Assembly (NCBI GenBank): GCA_963383645.1 | Contig: OY726557.1 | Coordinates: 156,303,201 to 156,367,200, forward strand | Length of the DNA: 64,000 nucleotides | Source: Muscardinus avellanarius | Taxonomy: Eukaryota > Chordata > Mammalia > Rodentia > Gliridae | Direction: 5' to 3' | Part shown: positions 46,478-57,639 of the stretch, one piece after another | How the letters are laid out: the number at the start of each line of letters is the position of its first letter | How positions within the stretch are numbered: position 1 is the first letter of the stretch | Notes under the pieces: model-generated | The model's database searches: none | Seen by the model: only the letters and a program-made list of their open reading frames with translations | Told to the model about the DNA's origin: nothing | Made by a program: the position numbers and the translations under genes

Positions 46478-46650
46478 ATAGTGGCACACACGTGCAATTG
46501 CAGTACATGGGAGGTTGAGAGAGAAGGATCATAGATTCAAATCCAACCTTGGCAACTTAGCAAGGACCTGTTTCAAATAAAATAGGGTGGGGTGTATAAT
46601 TCAGAGGTCGTGAAGTTCAATCCTCATTACCCCCATACACACACAAAAAA
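46478..46650 (+). mobile_element. B1-dID SINE, old copy
   Basis: GTGGCACACACGTGCAATTG, CAACTTAGCAAGGACCTGTT and GTGGGGTGTATAATTCAGAG with a CA/AAAA tail. Confidence 0.87.
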
Positions 46651-47360
46651 ACCTAGATATTATCAACTGTCCCTTGGATAGCAAATTAGTCTTTATTTAA
46701 AAACAAATAGTATAAAACAACACTAGTCACACCCATGAGTCAAAAGGGAAGTAAATCACAATGTAGTATTTGAAGACAAATATCTAGTTTTAAGTGATTT
46801 CACTAACATTCATAAAATAGTTCTTTTCTTAGAAGGAGACATAAGTTATTATTAGAACTTGAGATTCTAAGGAATCTATATATAGTCTAAGACTAATAAT
46901 TAAAACCAAAAAGTTTAAAAAAAAATCAGAAAGCATACTAGTCCAGCAGTTAAGGGACAGCCCAGAACATAGGGAGCAGGAAATGGTGCTGACCTAGTGA
47001 TATTTGCTTGAAAACAAGCTGAGCTAGCTCTGCTGAATGCATGTCCCCTTACCTTAGTACCCAACTAATTGATGACTGAAATCAACACTTTCTATTTTTA
47101 ACTTTAAGCAAGAAAAAATGTAAGTGGCATCATATCTTTGTTTCTAAAAACATACTCTATTCCCTTAGATCATACAACATATGTGCAGGGGAATCCAGAT
47201 AAGCTGGTTTGTCTATCCTGATTTACAATGGATTTTTATGATCTTGAACTACTTTTTCTTATCTAAGTACTTCTCATCTTTTAAAAATTTGAGCTAATAG
47301 CACAAGCATATGCTCAGCTCCTTAATAATAATCACATATACTGGTTTTAAGAGCACCTGG
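46651..47360. other. Unassigned sequence
   Basis: No gene or named repeat recognised. Confidence 0.4.
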
Positions 47361-47560
47361 GAGCCAGGTGCAGTGATACATGCCTGTAATCCCATTGCTT
47401 GGGAGGCTGAGACAGGAGGATCAAAAGTTTGAGATCAGATCTTAGCAAATAAGTGAAAAGCTCAGCAACTGAGACCGTGTTTCAAAATAAAAAATGTAAA
47501 AATATATATGGTTGGGGATCTCAGTAGTAGAATCCTGGATTCAATCTCTAAAGCAAAAAG
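47361..47560 (+). mobile_element. B1-dID SINE, class 1, with (GGGAA)n tail
   Basis: AGCCAGGTGCAGTGATACAT left half and GGTTGGGGATCTCAGTAGTA right half; the A-rich tail passes into GGAGA and then GGGAA units. Confidence 0.93.
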
Positions 47561-47589
47561 AAGGAGAAATGGGAGGGGAGAGGAGGAGA

Positions 47590-47655
47590 GGGGAAGGGAA
47601 GGGAAGGGAAGGGAAGGGAAGGGAAGGGAAGGGAAGGGAAGGGAAGGGAAGGGAA
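47590..47655. repeat. (GGGAA)n minisatellite-like run
   Basis: About 13 GGGAA pentamers, perfectly uniform. Confidence 0.97.
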
Positions 47656-47804
47656 AACAACACATCTGTGTAATACATTTGAGATATTTTGAGATATGTT
47701 TTTAGAGTTCCTCAAAAATAATGCCTCTATGGGCAATATGAAGTTTGAAATAGCTGAGAGCTTGTCATCCTAAAATTGATCAGGTCTTCAGAATCCATCT
47801 GGTC

Positions 47805-47910
47805 AAACTACATGTGAGGAAACCAAGTGCCAACATCTTGGGCTAACTCACTCAAAGCTAATAGTGGCAAAGCTAGAACCTGGATCTCTCAGCCTCTACT
47901 TCCCATTTTT
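47805..47910 (+). mobile_element. MIR fragment
   Basis: ACATGTGAGGAAACCAAGTG, CTAATAGTGGCAAAGCTAGA and ACCTGGATCTCTCAGCCTCT follow the second half of MIR. Confidence 0.7.
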
Positions 47911-48817
47911 TCTGAAAAAATTACCCAAATGGATGTCTAATTTATGGAGCTCTTAACCCAATTCTTCAGGAGCTTCTATATCATCATAATAAGTATTGAT
48001 GAAAAGGCACAGAAAGAGATGGAATATATATTTTTAAAACTATACTGAAAAATTAACACAGCACTCTATTTTAAAAAAAAAAGCCTGAGGATTATAGTCA
48101 TTTCTAATTCAGGTAATACCCAAGTCATTGATTTTCTTTGTGGAACTGAGCAAAAAATAATCTTTATGTTCTGCTTCCTGCATATTTCCTAGAGATGCGA
48201 TGATTAAGAAATAGAGAATCAAATCAAGCAAGAAAGTATTCATCTATCATAAGTAAATTAAATTTATGATTTTCCACAGAGCTGCACTTCACTTGTTGAA
48301 ACTAGCCACCACCTAAGACTTACAAATTATGGATCCTAGTGCATTAAGCTTGGAAGTCCGTGATTTAATTCTCAAAGAATGATTCTGTTGCATTCCCAAG
48401 TTAGGGATTACTGTATTTGATTTCCTTTTAAATTTCTTCAAATCCAAGATTTCCTGATTACATATACTTAAGCATAATTGAGAAGAACTTTATGGTAGTG
48501 TCAACTGTCAGAGAAAGAAAGTGGTAACTGAGTGTCTCACCTGACATGAAACTCTACCTGGCTTCTAACACATCATTGGAAAGCCTGAGAGATGGTGTCT
48601 TTACCTTGAAAAGACATCTGTCCACAGTATGGTCCCATTGTGTTATCCTTACTTATGAATTCTTTAAAAATCTTTCTCTTTCAGAACCTTAAGCGGGAAA
48701 TGATAACATAAATGGGGACAATAGTATGGTAGTATACTTTCTTTTTAACTGTCAAATATTCCTGATACTATTGTCTCTGAGATTGGGGCTTCTGATTGTT
48801 TATGTTGCTTTCTTTCT
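47911..48817. other. Unassigned sequence
   Basis: No gene or named repeat recognised. Confidence 0.4.
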
Positions 48818-48905
48818 TTTTTTTTCCCCTAGTACTGGGAGGTTGGACCCAGGGCCCTTTGCATGCTAGGCAAGCACTCCACCACTGAGCTAAATCCTCA
48901 GCCCT
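48818..48905 (-). mobile_element. ID element
   Basis: Minus strand: T-run, TAGTACTGGGAGGTTGGACC, CATGCTAGGCAAGCACTCCA, CACTGAGCTAAATCCTCAGC. This is a full ID sequence with the segment deleted in B1-dID copies. Confidence 0.92.
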
Positions 48906-49601
48906 CTCTTCTGCTATTTTTAAGCAGAAAACAGAAAACAAGGTTCTCTAACAATAGGAAGGTAGAAAAAGGAGTTCAAAAGATTGGAAGAATCTTAGAA
49001 AATTTTGGTATAGCATAAAAGAAAGATATGGATCTTAGAATCAGATGGCCTAAAGGTAGTGTTCCAAATAGTGTTTTGCTTTTTCCTAGAAAGACATCTT
49101 TAAGCAAATCACATAAACCATGTGATTCCCAGCTTTTCCCCATCTAGGAGAGTGTTGAAATGGTACTATTTCTACATTGTGATGCTTTTGTAATAACTAA
49201 TAACTAGACATAAGATATCTGGCATATTCACTACAGAATTTGGCCACTGTAGATATTCAGTAAATGGTAACAATGATAAATAATTCTGGTGCTGACTAGT
49301 CAGGTGTGAGCCAAAGAACAAGCATGCAGGATAGGAATGAAGAAGTATCAACTAAAGGCAGAAAAATCAAAATAAAGCAGACATTTTTGTTAATCAACTT
49401 CAAAATTAACCTTGCCTAAAATAATATTCTTAACACTGCATGGCAGAATACACCTGTCTCTCATTCTGTCTCCATTTCTCCCTCTCTCCCTGTTTACATA
49501 TGTACATGTACACCCCTCAGAAAAAAGATGGAACCTCTATATATACAACAGAATAAAACCAGTGTAGTTGGCAAAAACAACCAAAGCTATCTGCCACCAG
49601 C
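48906..49601. other. Unassigned sequence
   Basis: No gene or named repeat recognised. Confidence 0.4.
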
Positions 49602-49874
49602 ATTGATCCTTTCATGCCTGTCTCTACCTCTCTGATGCCTGATTGATTCCCTTGGCAGAATTAAGCTCCCTCTTTCTCACTTTCGTTCCATTTTCCCAGA
49701 TACTCTTCACTTTGTACTTCATTATCTGTTTGGGTACTGTGGATATACTGAGGTCAACACCCAAGGCATATTCATCTTTGTATCCTTCCAACTGCATCTT
49801 GCACATAATGGGTACTCAATAAAAGTTTACTCTTGGGGCAGAAAGGAAGGAAGGGTATCAGAAAAAGTTATATA
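49602..49874. repeat. Inverted duplication, left arm
   Basis: Reverse complement of 50443-50716. The distal 187 bases (49602-49788) match with about two differences; the inner 85-90 bases match at roughly 88%. It includes, on the minus strand, a LINE-2-like TTTATTGAGTACCCATTATG. Confidence 0.95.
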
Positions 49875-50442
49875 GAGACAAATTTCATGCCTGGTATCAT
49901 ACATACCAGAAGATGTATGATAGCAGAGCCCCCAAATACTGTACTTTACAAGCCAAAGTGAGGGTGACCACAAGCAGGTCTAAGCAAAGGAAATATACTA
50001 TATACATGAAAGCAAACTTTGAGCAGGTTGGGGGGACAATAGCTGTGAAATGTCCATAACACTTCTGTAGCCAATATAGAAGGCAAAAGTCATAAAAAGA
50101 GCTTTTATGCTCCAAAGTAATCAACAGCTTTGGTGAGTAAAAAGGCAGCACTCCAAGCAGCCCCGAACCCTACATGTAATCATGGGAAACACCAGTCACA
50201 AGAGGAAGGTGGGCAACCAGGAAAAGACTGCTGACCACCCACGGGCTGCCAGCCACAACCAAGCACCTTCTAATATGAGGAAGAGTGATTTCCAAGCACA
50301 AAAGTCTATTTAACATGATAGTCACGTACCAAAGTCTCCAGGCAAGATTATTTCTAAGGTCACAGAGGCTAGCCATCACCCTAGAGAAGTCTTCACAACT
50401 GGTGAATTTTATTTTAACAGCTTTCAGTTGCCATTTTTGCCT
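49875..50442. other. Spacer of the inverted duplication
   Basis: A 568-base single-copy loop. Open frames here (to 84 codons on the minus strand) show no recognisable family. Confidence 0.6.
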
Positions 50443-50716
50443 GTATATAACTTTTTCTGATACCCTCCCTCCTTTCTGCTCCAAGACTAAACTTTTATTG
50501 AGCACCCATTATGTGCAGGAAGCTGTCGGAGGGATACAAAGATGAATATGCCTTGGGTGTTGACCTCAGTATATCCACAGTACCCAAACAGATAATGACA
50601 GTACCAAGTGAAGAGTATCTGGGAAAATGGAACGAAAGTGAGAAAGAGGGAGCTTAATTCTGCCAAGGGAATCAATCAGGCATCAGAGAGGTAGAGACAG
50701 GCATGAAAGGATCAAT
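50443..50716. repeat. Inverted duplication, right arm
   Basis: Counterpart of 49602-49874, running CTTGGGTGTTGACCTCAGTA to GCATGAAAGGATCAAT. Sequence outside both arms does not match, so both outer edges are sharp. Confidence 0.95.
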
Positions 50717-51769
50717 AAGTATTTATGGCCCAGAAAATGGAAAAATGCAATCCAGGCAGAAGTCCCTTAGTGGGAGATATGCTGGAGGAATTGATCATGT
50801 TCTGTGTGGGAGATTGTACAGGAAAACGGCACACTGTGAGGCAAGAAAAATAGTTTTGAGAAAGATTCCCAAAGTCTAAAAATCCATAGGCACCCATTGA
50901 CACCATCTGCCCTTCCAGTGGATGCCAAACGTGACAGAAGCCCATGGCTGTGGCATCCTCACCCAGGACTTTACTATGCTTAACATCCCAGCTCCAGAGT
51001 CCCCATCCTTGGACTCTGAGCCCTCAGGGAATTACTCTCTGCAGAATTAAAACAGTTAAAAACCTATTCTTCTTTGTGATGTTTTGCATTTTAGAAGAAA
51101 ACTTGTTTTGCACCAGCTGGAAAATACGTGCTGAAAAAATTTTTGATCAGAAAAAAAATCAGTTTGCCATTCTCAGCATACTTCTAGTTGTTGCTCTTTA
51201 GTCCCTCCACCCAGCCTTATTCCTGAACTAGAAGAGTAGAGGCCCACCTGCACATCAGCATGCCTCCCTGATCTTTGACTTATCTCCACTGGAAGCCACA
51301 TCAGTCTTCACAGGAGTTCAAGAGGTTTCCACTTCACCCCTGCTTCACATCCTCATGAAAGATGCTCCTCTGTGGAACACATTTCCATGCATTTCCTATA
51401 CTATGGCCTGAAACACAAATGAAATAAACCTGAGATTATGAGATGTTACTGGGGCACTACACGTATTACTCTTTCATATAAGAAAGGAATCACAGTAAAA
51501 GCCATCCTGATATTATTACGGAAATGATCCTTAATTCACTCTAATTTATAATACAAGGAAACTGTTGCAGATGCTGTAACTTCACCACTAGTATCACATC
51601 TCATGGGAAGGACTCCTAAACAATTCTGCTGCTCTGGTATGACAACTACTAAGCTATAAAATCCCTGGCTAAGTCTTCAAATTGAGAATAAAATCTTGCA
51701 TTTCTCAGTAGTACACTACATGCCAGTAACACATAAAAAGTTTTAAAACATGCCCATTTCACTCTTAGG
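50717..51769. other. Unassigned sequence
   Basis: Somewhat GC-richer at 50890-51420, with an AATAAA near 51423, so a decayed retrocopy is possible but not supported by any recognisable protein. The part after about 51640 may belong to the neighbouring transposon. Confidence 0.3.
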
Positions 51770-52330
51770 GTATACAATGCCCCATTTTTATACATGAATA
51801 GCATGTGCTTGGAACCGCAAATAGTACCAAACCTTGTAACCAAATGTCTTAATTAAACAACTACCATGCACTGTGGCTATAACTTTTGTAGTTTGAGGGA
51901 AGATAGAAAAAGTACCATAATTTTTTCTTTCTTCTTCACAATTTCACAGAAATAAGATTCATTTTTGCCACAGACCTTAACAACCTCAGCATAATTCTTT
52001 TCTTAAGTGGAGAACTTTTACCTCTTCTCTTAAAAGAGGCACTTTATGGCTTCTCTACGGCATATTCAATTTGCCAACATTCCTCTCCAAGATTAGCCAT
52101 CACTGGTACACAGATATTTTTAAATTGTGCTGGAAAATCATGATGAAGCCTCCTGCCCCTGTTCTACTCATTAGGTCCCTCCCTAGTCCACCATTCTCTG
52201 TTATGACTCCATCCTCCTGGACATCTTTTCTTTCTCATGATCCTTGCTAGGTGCATCTGAGGAAGGAGTTGGAGACTGTGGCATCCTAGGGGAAGGAGTA
52301 GCTTTCTCAGCCTGCTTCTTGCCTCACGAA
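51770..52330 (-). mobile_element. Tigger-like DNA transposon relic
   Basis: On the minus strand the segment at 51900-52080 translates in pieces as YAEVVKVCGKNES and EIVKKKEK, preceded by a REAIKCLF block. This resembles the CENP-B-type helix-turn-helix N-terminus of pogo/Tigger transposases. It is then followed, after an internal deletion, by GGTTTGGTACTATTTGCGGT (51815-51834 region), like the Tigger 3' terminus. The DDE catalytic core is absent. Such non-autonomous deletion forms are the usual state of these elements. Family from memory of Tigger sequence; ends not precisely fixed. Confidence 0.55.
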
Positions 52331-52450
52331 GGTTGGGACACAAATGGTTCAAACAGTTCCAGTGTCTTTGAAGTGAGGATGCCAGTGCACTAGACAGTAC
52401 AGTTCATTCAGAGATTCTGTAAGCTATGTATATGTTCAATTCCATTTTGT

Positions 52451-52683
52451 TTGGGGTTTTTTTTTGTTGTTGTTTTTGTTTTTGTTTTCTGCGGGTCTGG
52501 GGCTGGAACCCAGAGGCATTTGGCCTTCGAGCTACACCCCCTGCCCAACTTCTTTATTTTGAAACAGGTTCTCACTGAGTTGCAGAGGGCCTCACTAAGT
52601 AGCTGAAGCTGTCTGTGAACTGCGATCCTCCGGTCTCAGCCTCCCAAATGCTGGGATTACAAGCGTGCGCCACCAAGCCTGGC
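52451..52683 (-). mobile_element. B1-dID SINE, class 2
   Basis: Minus strand: TTTG-rich tail, TGGGGCTGGAACCCAGAGGC, CCTTCGAGCTACACCCCCTG, ACAAGCGTGCGCCACCAAGC. Perfect 15-bp target duplication TCAATTCCATTTTGT at 52436-52450 and 52684-52698. Confidence 0.97.
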
Positions 52684-52698
52684 TCAATTCCATTTTGT

Positions 52699-53661
52699 AT
52701 GTCAGTAACTACCACCACAATTTGTTTGTAGATTCATGTTTTTCTCTAGGTATAATGAAAAGCACCGAGGGCTTAACCAGCTGTGCCAGAATTTAGGATT
52801 TATGACTGCACTCATAATTTAACTTTAGTATTTTTTGATCAGTGGTTTGGGCACTAAGCATCTCTCAATCTCATCTTTTGTCAGTTAAAGATTAAAAACA
52901 GTTTCAGTTTTGAAACCTCAAATGCCAGAAGTTGGGGCTCTCTATTTTCTATTTCATCTCTTCCATTGAACAGTTATTTTCTATAATTATTTTAATATCT
53001 TATCAAATGCAGCTAATCACAGCCAACCTCACACTAGCCATAGTCCATTGAAAAACCTTGCCAGCCAAAGCCATGGGTTCAATTAGATGCACTATCTGCC
53101 CCAGGAGTTATTGCTCCTGCAGCAAAGCTATATTACATTAATCACCACTTTTTCAGTTTCCTTTAATAGTTTTCTCACCACCTACAGCTTTATCCTAAAG
53201 CAATTGCCACATATTTTTTATTTTCATACAACAGTTCCTAACTCCTCATATCAATTTCTATTTTAGTCAGCTTGCTACACAAAAATGCAACTCCAGAACT
53301 CCAGTTGCTTACGACAATAAACACATTTCTTTCCCAAGTAACATGAGCAACTGCTACTTGTCTCTGCATACTTAGGATCTATTCCACATGGACCCCAGAG
53401 GAAGGGCACTGCCAGTATGCATAGCATGTGCATCCTTGAGTCAGAAGAGATGAGCAAGAGGCATTAGATCATATTTAAGACCCTGGCTTGAAAGTACCGT
53501 AGCTACTTCTTACATTCCACTGAACAAACTCAACGTAATGCAGCAGGTAAGAATTTTCCTCCCATTGGAAACAAGAGGGAGTAAACAATTTCAAATAATA
53601 ATAATAATATACAATACCACATGCCTTACTGGAAAATCAGAGTTTTTATTACAGAGGGTTT
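52699..53661. other. Unassigned sequence
   Basis: The part from about 53273 (TTAGTCAGCTTGCTACAC to TCTTACATTCCACTG) has the feel of an old DNA-transposon or LTR remnant that I cannot name. No gene seen. Confidence 0.3.
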
Positions 53662-54360
53662 TTTTATTATTTATTGATTTTTGTAGTACTGGGGCATTCT
53701 ATCTCAGAGCTATACCCCCAACCCTACCAGACCTATATTGCCGGAGCCATCCTGCAAAAGTGCGGGTTCTGAAGAGAGGCATAAGGATGAAGAATTTAAC
53801 TCTGAGAATTTGATTCTCAGAATATTTAATTTATTCTAACATGGGGGGGACCACTAGCCTACTAGCTCTACTGGCAGGCCCCTGCTCCTGGGTCAATATC
53901 TCTACTGGTCAACAACTACTCCTGAGTCAGTATTCTCTATTGCACCGGTACTGGGTTTGTTTTTCTAGAGGTATTTATACAGTTACAGGTCAATCAATAT
54001 CCTCATGCTATCTCCACTGGAATACAACACAGACCAATCCAAAGCACATACATTACAGGTAGATTAATCAGTACCCTTGTGCTATCACCACCTGATCTTC
54101 TCCCAGACCTTTTACTCAGAACTTTCCATGACCCCAAACCTTGTTAACTCTTGGTGAAGGACAGTCAGCTGAGTCAGAAAAATTGATTTAGGGGAAAGCC
54201 TTAATGGCTTCCCACACTATATTTTAATTATTTACTTTGAAACAGGGTCTCACTAAGTTGTGGAGGGCCTAAGTAGCTGAGGCCGTCAATGAACCTGTGA
54301 TCCTCCTGTCTCAGTCTCCCAAGTACTGGGATTACAAATGTCCACCACCATCCCTGGCTA
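53662..54360 (-). mobile_element. B1-dID SINE split by a solo LTR
   Basis: Minus strand. The ID half (GTAGTACTGGGGCATTCTAT, GAGCTATACCCCCAACCCT) ends at 53738; the linker and B1 half resume at 54217 (CTTTGAAACAGGGTCTCACT ... TTACAAATGTCCACCACC). The break is exactly filled by the LTR described next. Confidence 0.93.
53739..54216 (-). mobile_element. Solo LTR, class II (ERVK/IAP-like) by target-site length
   Basis: The 478-bp insert begins TGCCGGAGCC and ends GGCTTCCCACA, giving TG...CA termini. It is flanked by a perfect 6-bp duplication CTATAT (53733-53738 and 54217-54222). Six bases is the length made by class II (betaretrovirus-like) integrases. Read on the minus strand it shows GGATTGGTC (CCAAT complement), GTATAAATAC as a TATA box, then AATAAATTAAA as polyadenylation signal, in LTR order. 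There is no internal coding region, so it is the product of recombination between two LTRs. Confidence 0.85.
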
Positions 54361-55039
54361 TCACGGAAATTTTATTCCTCAGAGTTGAAAATATGCTAGA
54401 TCAATCACAGAAAATTAGTTCAATAATCACAGTTATTATGAATTAAAGTATTTACTCATTCAGAAAAAAAGCTAAAAAACAAATTATGCTATCTGGTTGA
54501 GAAACATCACACAAAGATATGGTACCAAGGTGATCTGTATGCAAAATTATGTCTATTAAAGTAAAAAGGTAACAGAATAAGTGCAAAGCTATTTAATTTT
54601 TTACTTCATGATAGTGACGTACATTTTATGTTTCGTTGTGCCAGCACTATGGATTTGCTGAGCCCCTCCAGCTTCCATTTGGTGCAGTCAAGGACTGTGT
54701 CACAATCAGCAAGAGCATTAGGCGAAAAAAAAATCTGTCCAGAATCGTGGGGTGTTTCTGATTATTTCTAAACAATTCACAAACCTTAGTAAATGTGGTG
54801 TTTCCATCTGAACCAGAACCCTGTTGGGCTAAAGGCTTTTAAACGATAATAGAGTCAAAAGCTCCCTCTAGTGGTACATCAAAGCTTTTCACTTCACACA
54901 GAACAGACCCAAAGATTTCCACTTTCCTCATTTTGCTTCTTAATCTGGACCGAGGGACTTGGGGGGGGGGGGGTTGAATCTTAAAAATATAGTCTATAAC
55001 ATCCTTTTTTGTCCTGATACATAAATTGATATTCAACCT
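54361..55039. other. Unassigned sequence with a G13 run
   Basis: G homopolymer at 54961-54973. The region 54630-54730 is comparatively GC-rich and repeat-free. No exon with splice sites was recognised. Confidence 0.35.
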
Positions 55040-55230
55040 CTGAACTGCATCCCCATTTCTTTTTACTTTGTTTTTATGTTTTTAGTTTGAAACAGAGTCT
55101 CACTAAGTGGCCTGAGGGCCTCCCTAAACTGCCGAGGCTAGCCTCAATCTGAGATCCTCTTGTCTCAGCCTCCCATTACTTGAAAACAAATGGAATAAAT
55201 ATTACACATGTGTATCACTGCACCAGACTT
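55040..55230 (-). mobile_element. B1-dID SINE, old copy
   Basis: Minus strand: TCTGAACTGCATCCCCATTT, TTGAAACAGAGTCTCACTAA, GATCCTCTTGTCTCAGCCTC; the B1 end is disrupted by a short insertion (about 55176-55200). Confidence 0.85.
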
Positions 55231-56352
55231 ATCCATAATATTCTAAAACTCCTTTTCCCTGTATTTGAAACTTATCTACTTGATACCAAAAGGCAACAAA
55301 TGATTCAATTATCTTCACATTATAACAAATATCGTTTAGTTTGTTACTATATCCTAAAACTGTCAAAAATATATATTTAATTTTATTTCTAACAAACAAT
55401 TTAAAAATTACTCTGGAAATGGAGCTTAAATAATTTGCAATTTAGATGTGTTTTTATTGATTACAGGTCAGTGCGATCACCAAGAATAAATATATGTAAG
55501 TAGTTTCTAACTCCCAATATTTCTAAAATGATTACACATTTTATTAATCAAGGTCACAGCCACCTCATTTTACTGGTGTCAATGAAAACCTGATGTTATG
55601 TGTTAATTAAGAATTACCATGGCAATGAAAATGGATATCTTTTGTGTTGCTGCTGTTAATGTGTGGGCTCCGAGTGCCCTCTATCGGACAGAATACAGTT
55701 GAACAAGGCCTTTCAATTCTGTCATGTATCAGCCACCCTTAATCCTAAATCCCATTAAAAAGATATAGGAGTTCAACCCAGCAGAGACCATAAGATTGAG
55801 CCTTATTTTAAAACCTTGGAGGGAAAAATTCATTAAGACTTTATTGTACCTGTATGGGTAGTTTTAAAATACCATGCTTTTCTTTATTACTCCAATCTCA
55901 TTTCAAATATGATTGCCTCAGTGAGAAATTAGAATCTATTAGAAAATGAGTCATGGTCGATATTTTAAAACCCGACTTTCCTTTCCCGCATTTAGAGATG
56001 TATTTCTTTTTTACACTTAACAGGCCTAAAATCTAACTTACAGAGGTTTTTACCACCCTAGGGGGATATAGTAGGTCCTCTAAAGTGCTCTTGAAACTCG
56101 AAAAAGACAATACCTCCACTGTGTGGTTGAAATGTTAACATCTACATTTACCAGCTCAAGTGTAAGAATGGAGTATAGCCATATAGCCTTGGAGATAAAC
56201 CAGAGGGACTGTTTTTGGCATTCAGAAGTTTAAAAGTGCTGTGATATTAGCATGAACTCTTAATAATCCCCTCAGTCAGACTTCCATCTGTATGCCTGGG
56301 AATTGACCCTATGAATCCAACTCCACTATTCTTCTTTCTTCTTATTGTTTTC
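55231..56352. other. Unassigned, repeat-free
   Basis: About 1.1 kb without a recognised mobile element. It contains TGTTAATTAAGAATTACCAT near 55600. Candidate conserved non-coding DNA, on no stronger ground than absence of repeats. Confidence 0.3.
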
Positions 56353-56405
56353 CTCGTCGTCGTCCTCCTCCTCCTTGTCCTCCTCCTCCTCGGTCCTCCT
56401 CTCTC

Positions 56406-56438
<33 letters not shown>

Positions 56439-56520
56439 ATCTCTATCTCTATCTCTATCTCTATCTCTATCTCTATCTCTATCTCTTTTCCTCCTTCCCT
56501 CCTTCCCTCCCTCTCCTGTT
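56353..56520. repeat. Compound pyrimidine microsatellite
   Basis: CGTC and TCC triplets, then (CT)n to about 56438, then about eight TATCTC hexamers to 56486, then CCTT units. Confidence 0.95.
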
Positions 56521-57639
56521 ATCTTTATAGGCTATTAAAGCCCCAAATTCATTTCCTGGAGTTCTGAAAAAAATCAGTATTTTTTAAATGTAAAGATGAA
56601 ATAAACTATATTCTATGCCTCTCTTCAATTCTGCAATTCATGGAAGGTTAAATTTTCACAAACAAAAGGTCCTTTCCTCCTCACCAATTCTAATTTTAGG
56701 AAAGAAAGACTCAATCCTTGCTCTTTTAAAAGCTTATCTATCTTTTTACAAATTTCTCTGATTTTTATGCAGTGTTACTGTTTTGAAGCATATTTAAGAT
56801 TCAGTCTTTAAAACATGCAGGTGAGGCAAAACACTTAAAAATAAATAGGTAGCAGTTACGCCCATAGACAAGGATCAAAATGAGGGTCTCATTTTTACAT
56901 TGCTTTCTTTTCACCAAAGATCCATTTTAGTGCAGAGATCAGATAAAATTTATAGCATGCCGTTGCTGAATTAGAAGTATGGTGATATTCCCAGCACAAA
57001 GTAGAGAATAATGTTGAGTGTAATTACCAAGAAAGGTGAAAGAAAGACCCTAGCTCTTTGAAGATCACAAGTCCAGATAACACAATCATATTTGATAGGT
57101 ATTTCTTTCAGAGCCACATCAGTTAGGAGATATAATTTGAAATAAAATGCTGTTGGTATATAATTTTATCTCCTCTGACAATTTGAAGACATTCTAGTCT
57201 TCATATGCACCCAAATTTCTTCTCAAGAAGATGTGTTTTTCTTCCAAGATCCTTAATAACTTTGTTAGCCAACATTATGTGCATACTACTGTGTTATAAT
57301 TTTAATTTATTTAAGTATATACCACTAGAGTAGGTCTCCAAGAAGACAGTGGCTATAATTTATTCACTGTAATATGAGGCTGGCCTGTGGCTTGAGAGCA
57401 ACCACCATGTACAGGATCTGTGTTAGTCAAAATAGGCTAGTTTTCTTCATTAACAACAACAAAAAACTACAGACTAAACACAAAAAGAGCTTATCTTTGA
57501 CTCACATAACATACCCTCTGTGAGTCAAGAGGAGGCTACTCCACAGCTACTCAAGATTCCACTATAGAAGCTGTACCATCTGGAACAAGCAGGAAACAGA
57601 AAACACAGGGGCTTTTCTACCCTTCAGGTCAGAATTGAT
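56521..57639. other. Unassigned sequence
   Basis: No gene. The part at 57421-57660 (GTTAGTCAAAATAGGCTAG; TTGACTCACATAACATACCC) resembles an old unclassified transposon remnant. Confidence 0.3.

Noticed and set aside
47462..47736. Open frames on both strands at 47.5-47.7 kb
   Set aside because: They translate the GGGAA repeat into periodic peptides (GREGKGREGK or SLPFPSLPFP) and are not genes.
50170..50545. Overlapping 111- and 86-codon frames on opposite strands
   Set aside because: They span one arm and the spacer of the inverted duplication; no domain or codon bias, and they contain a LINE-2-like piece.
53841..54062. 73-codon frame with a signal-like N-terminus
   Set aside because: It lies wholly inside the solo LTR, on the strand opposite to the LTR's own promoter and polyadenylation signals.
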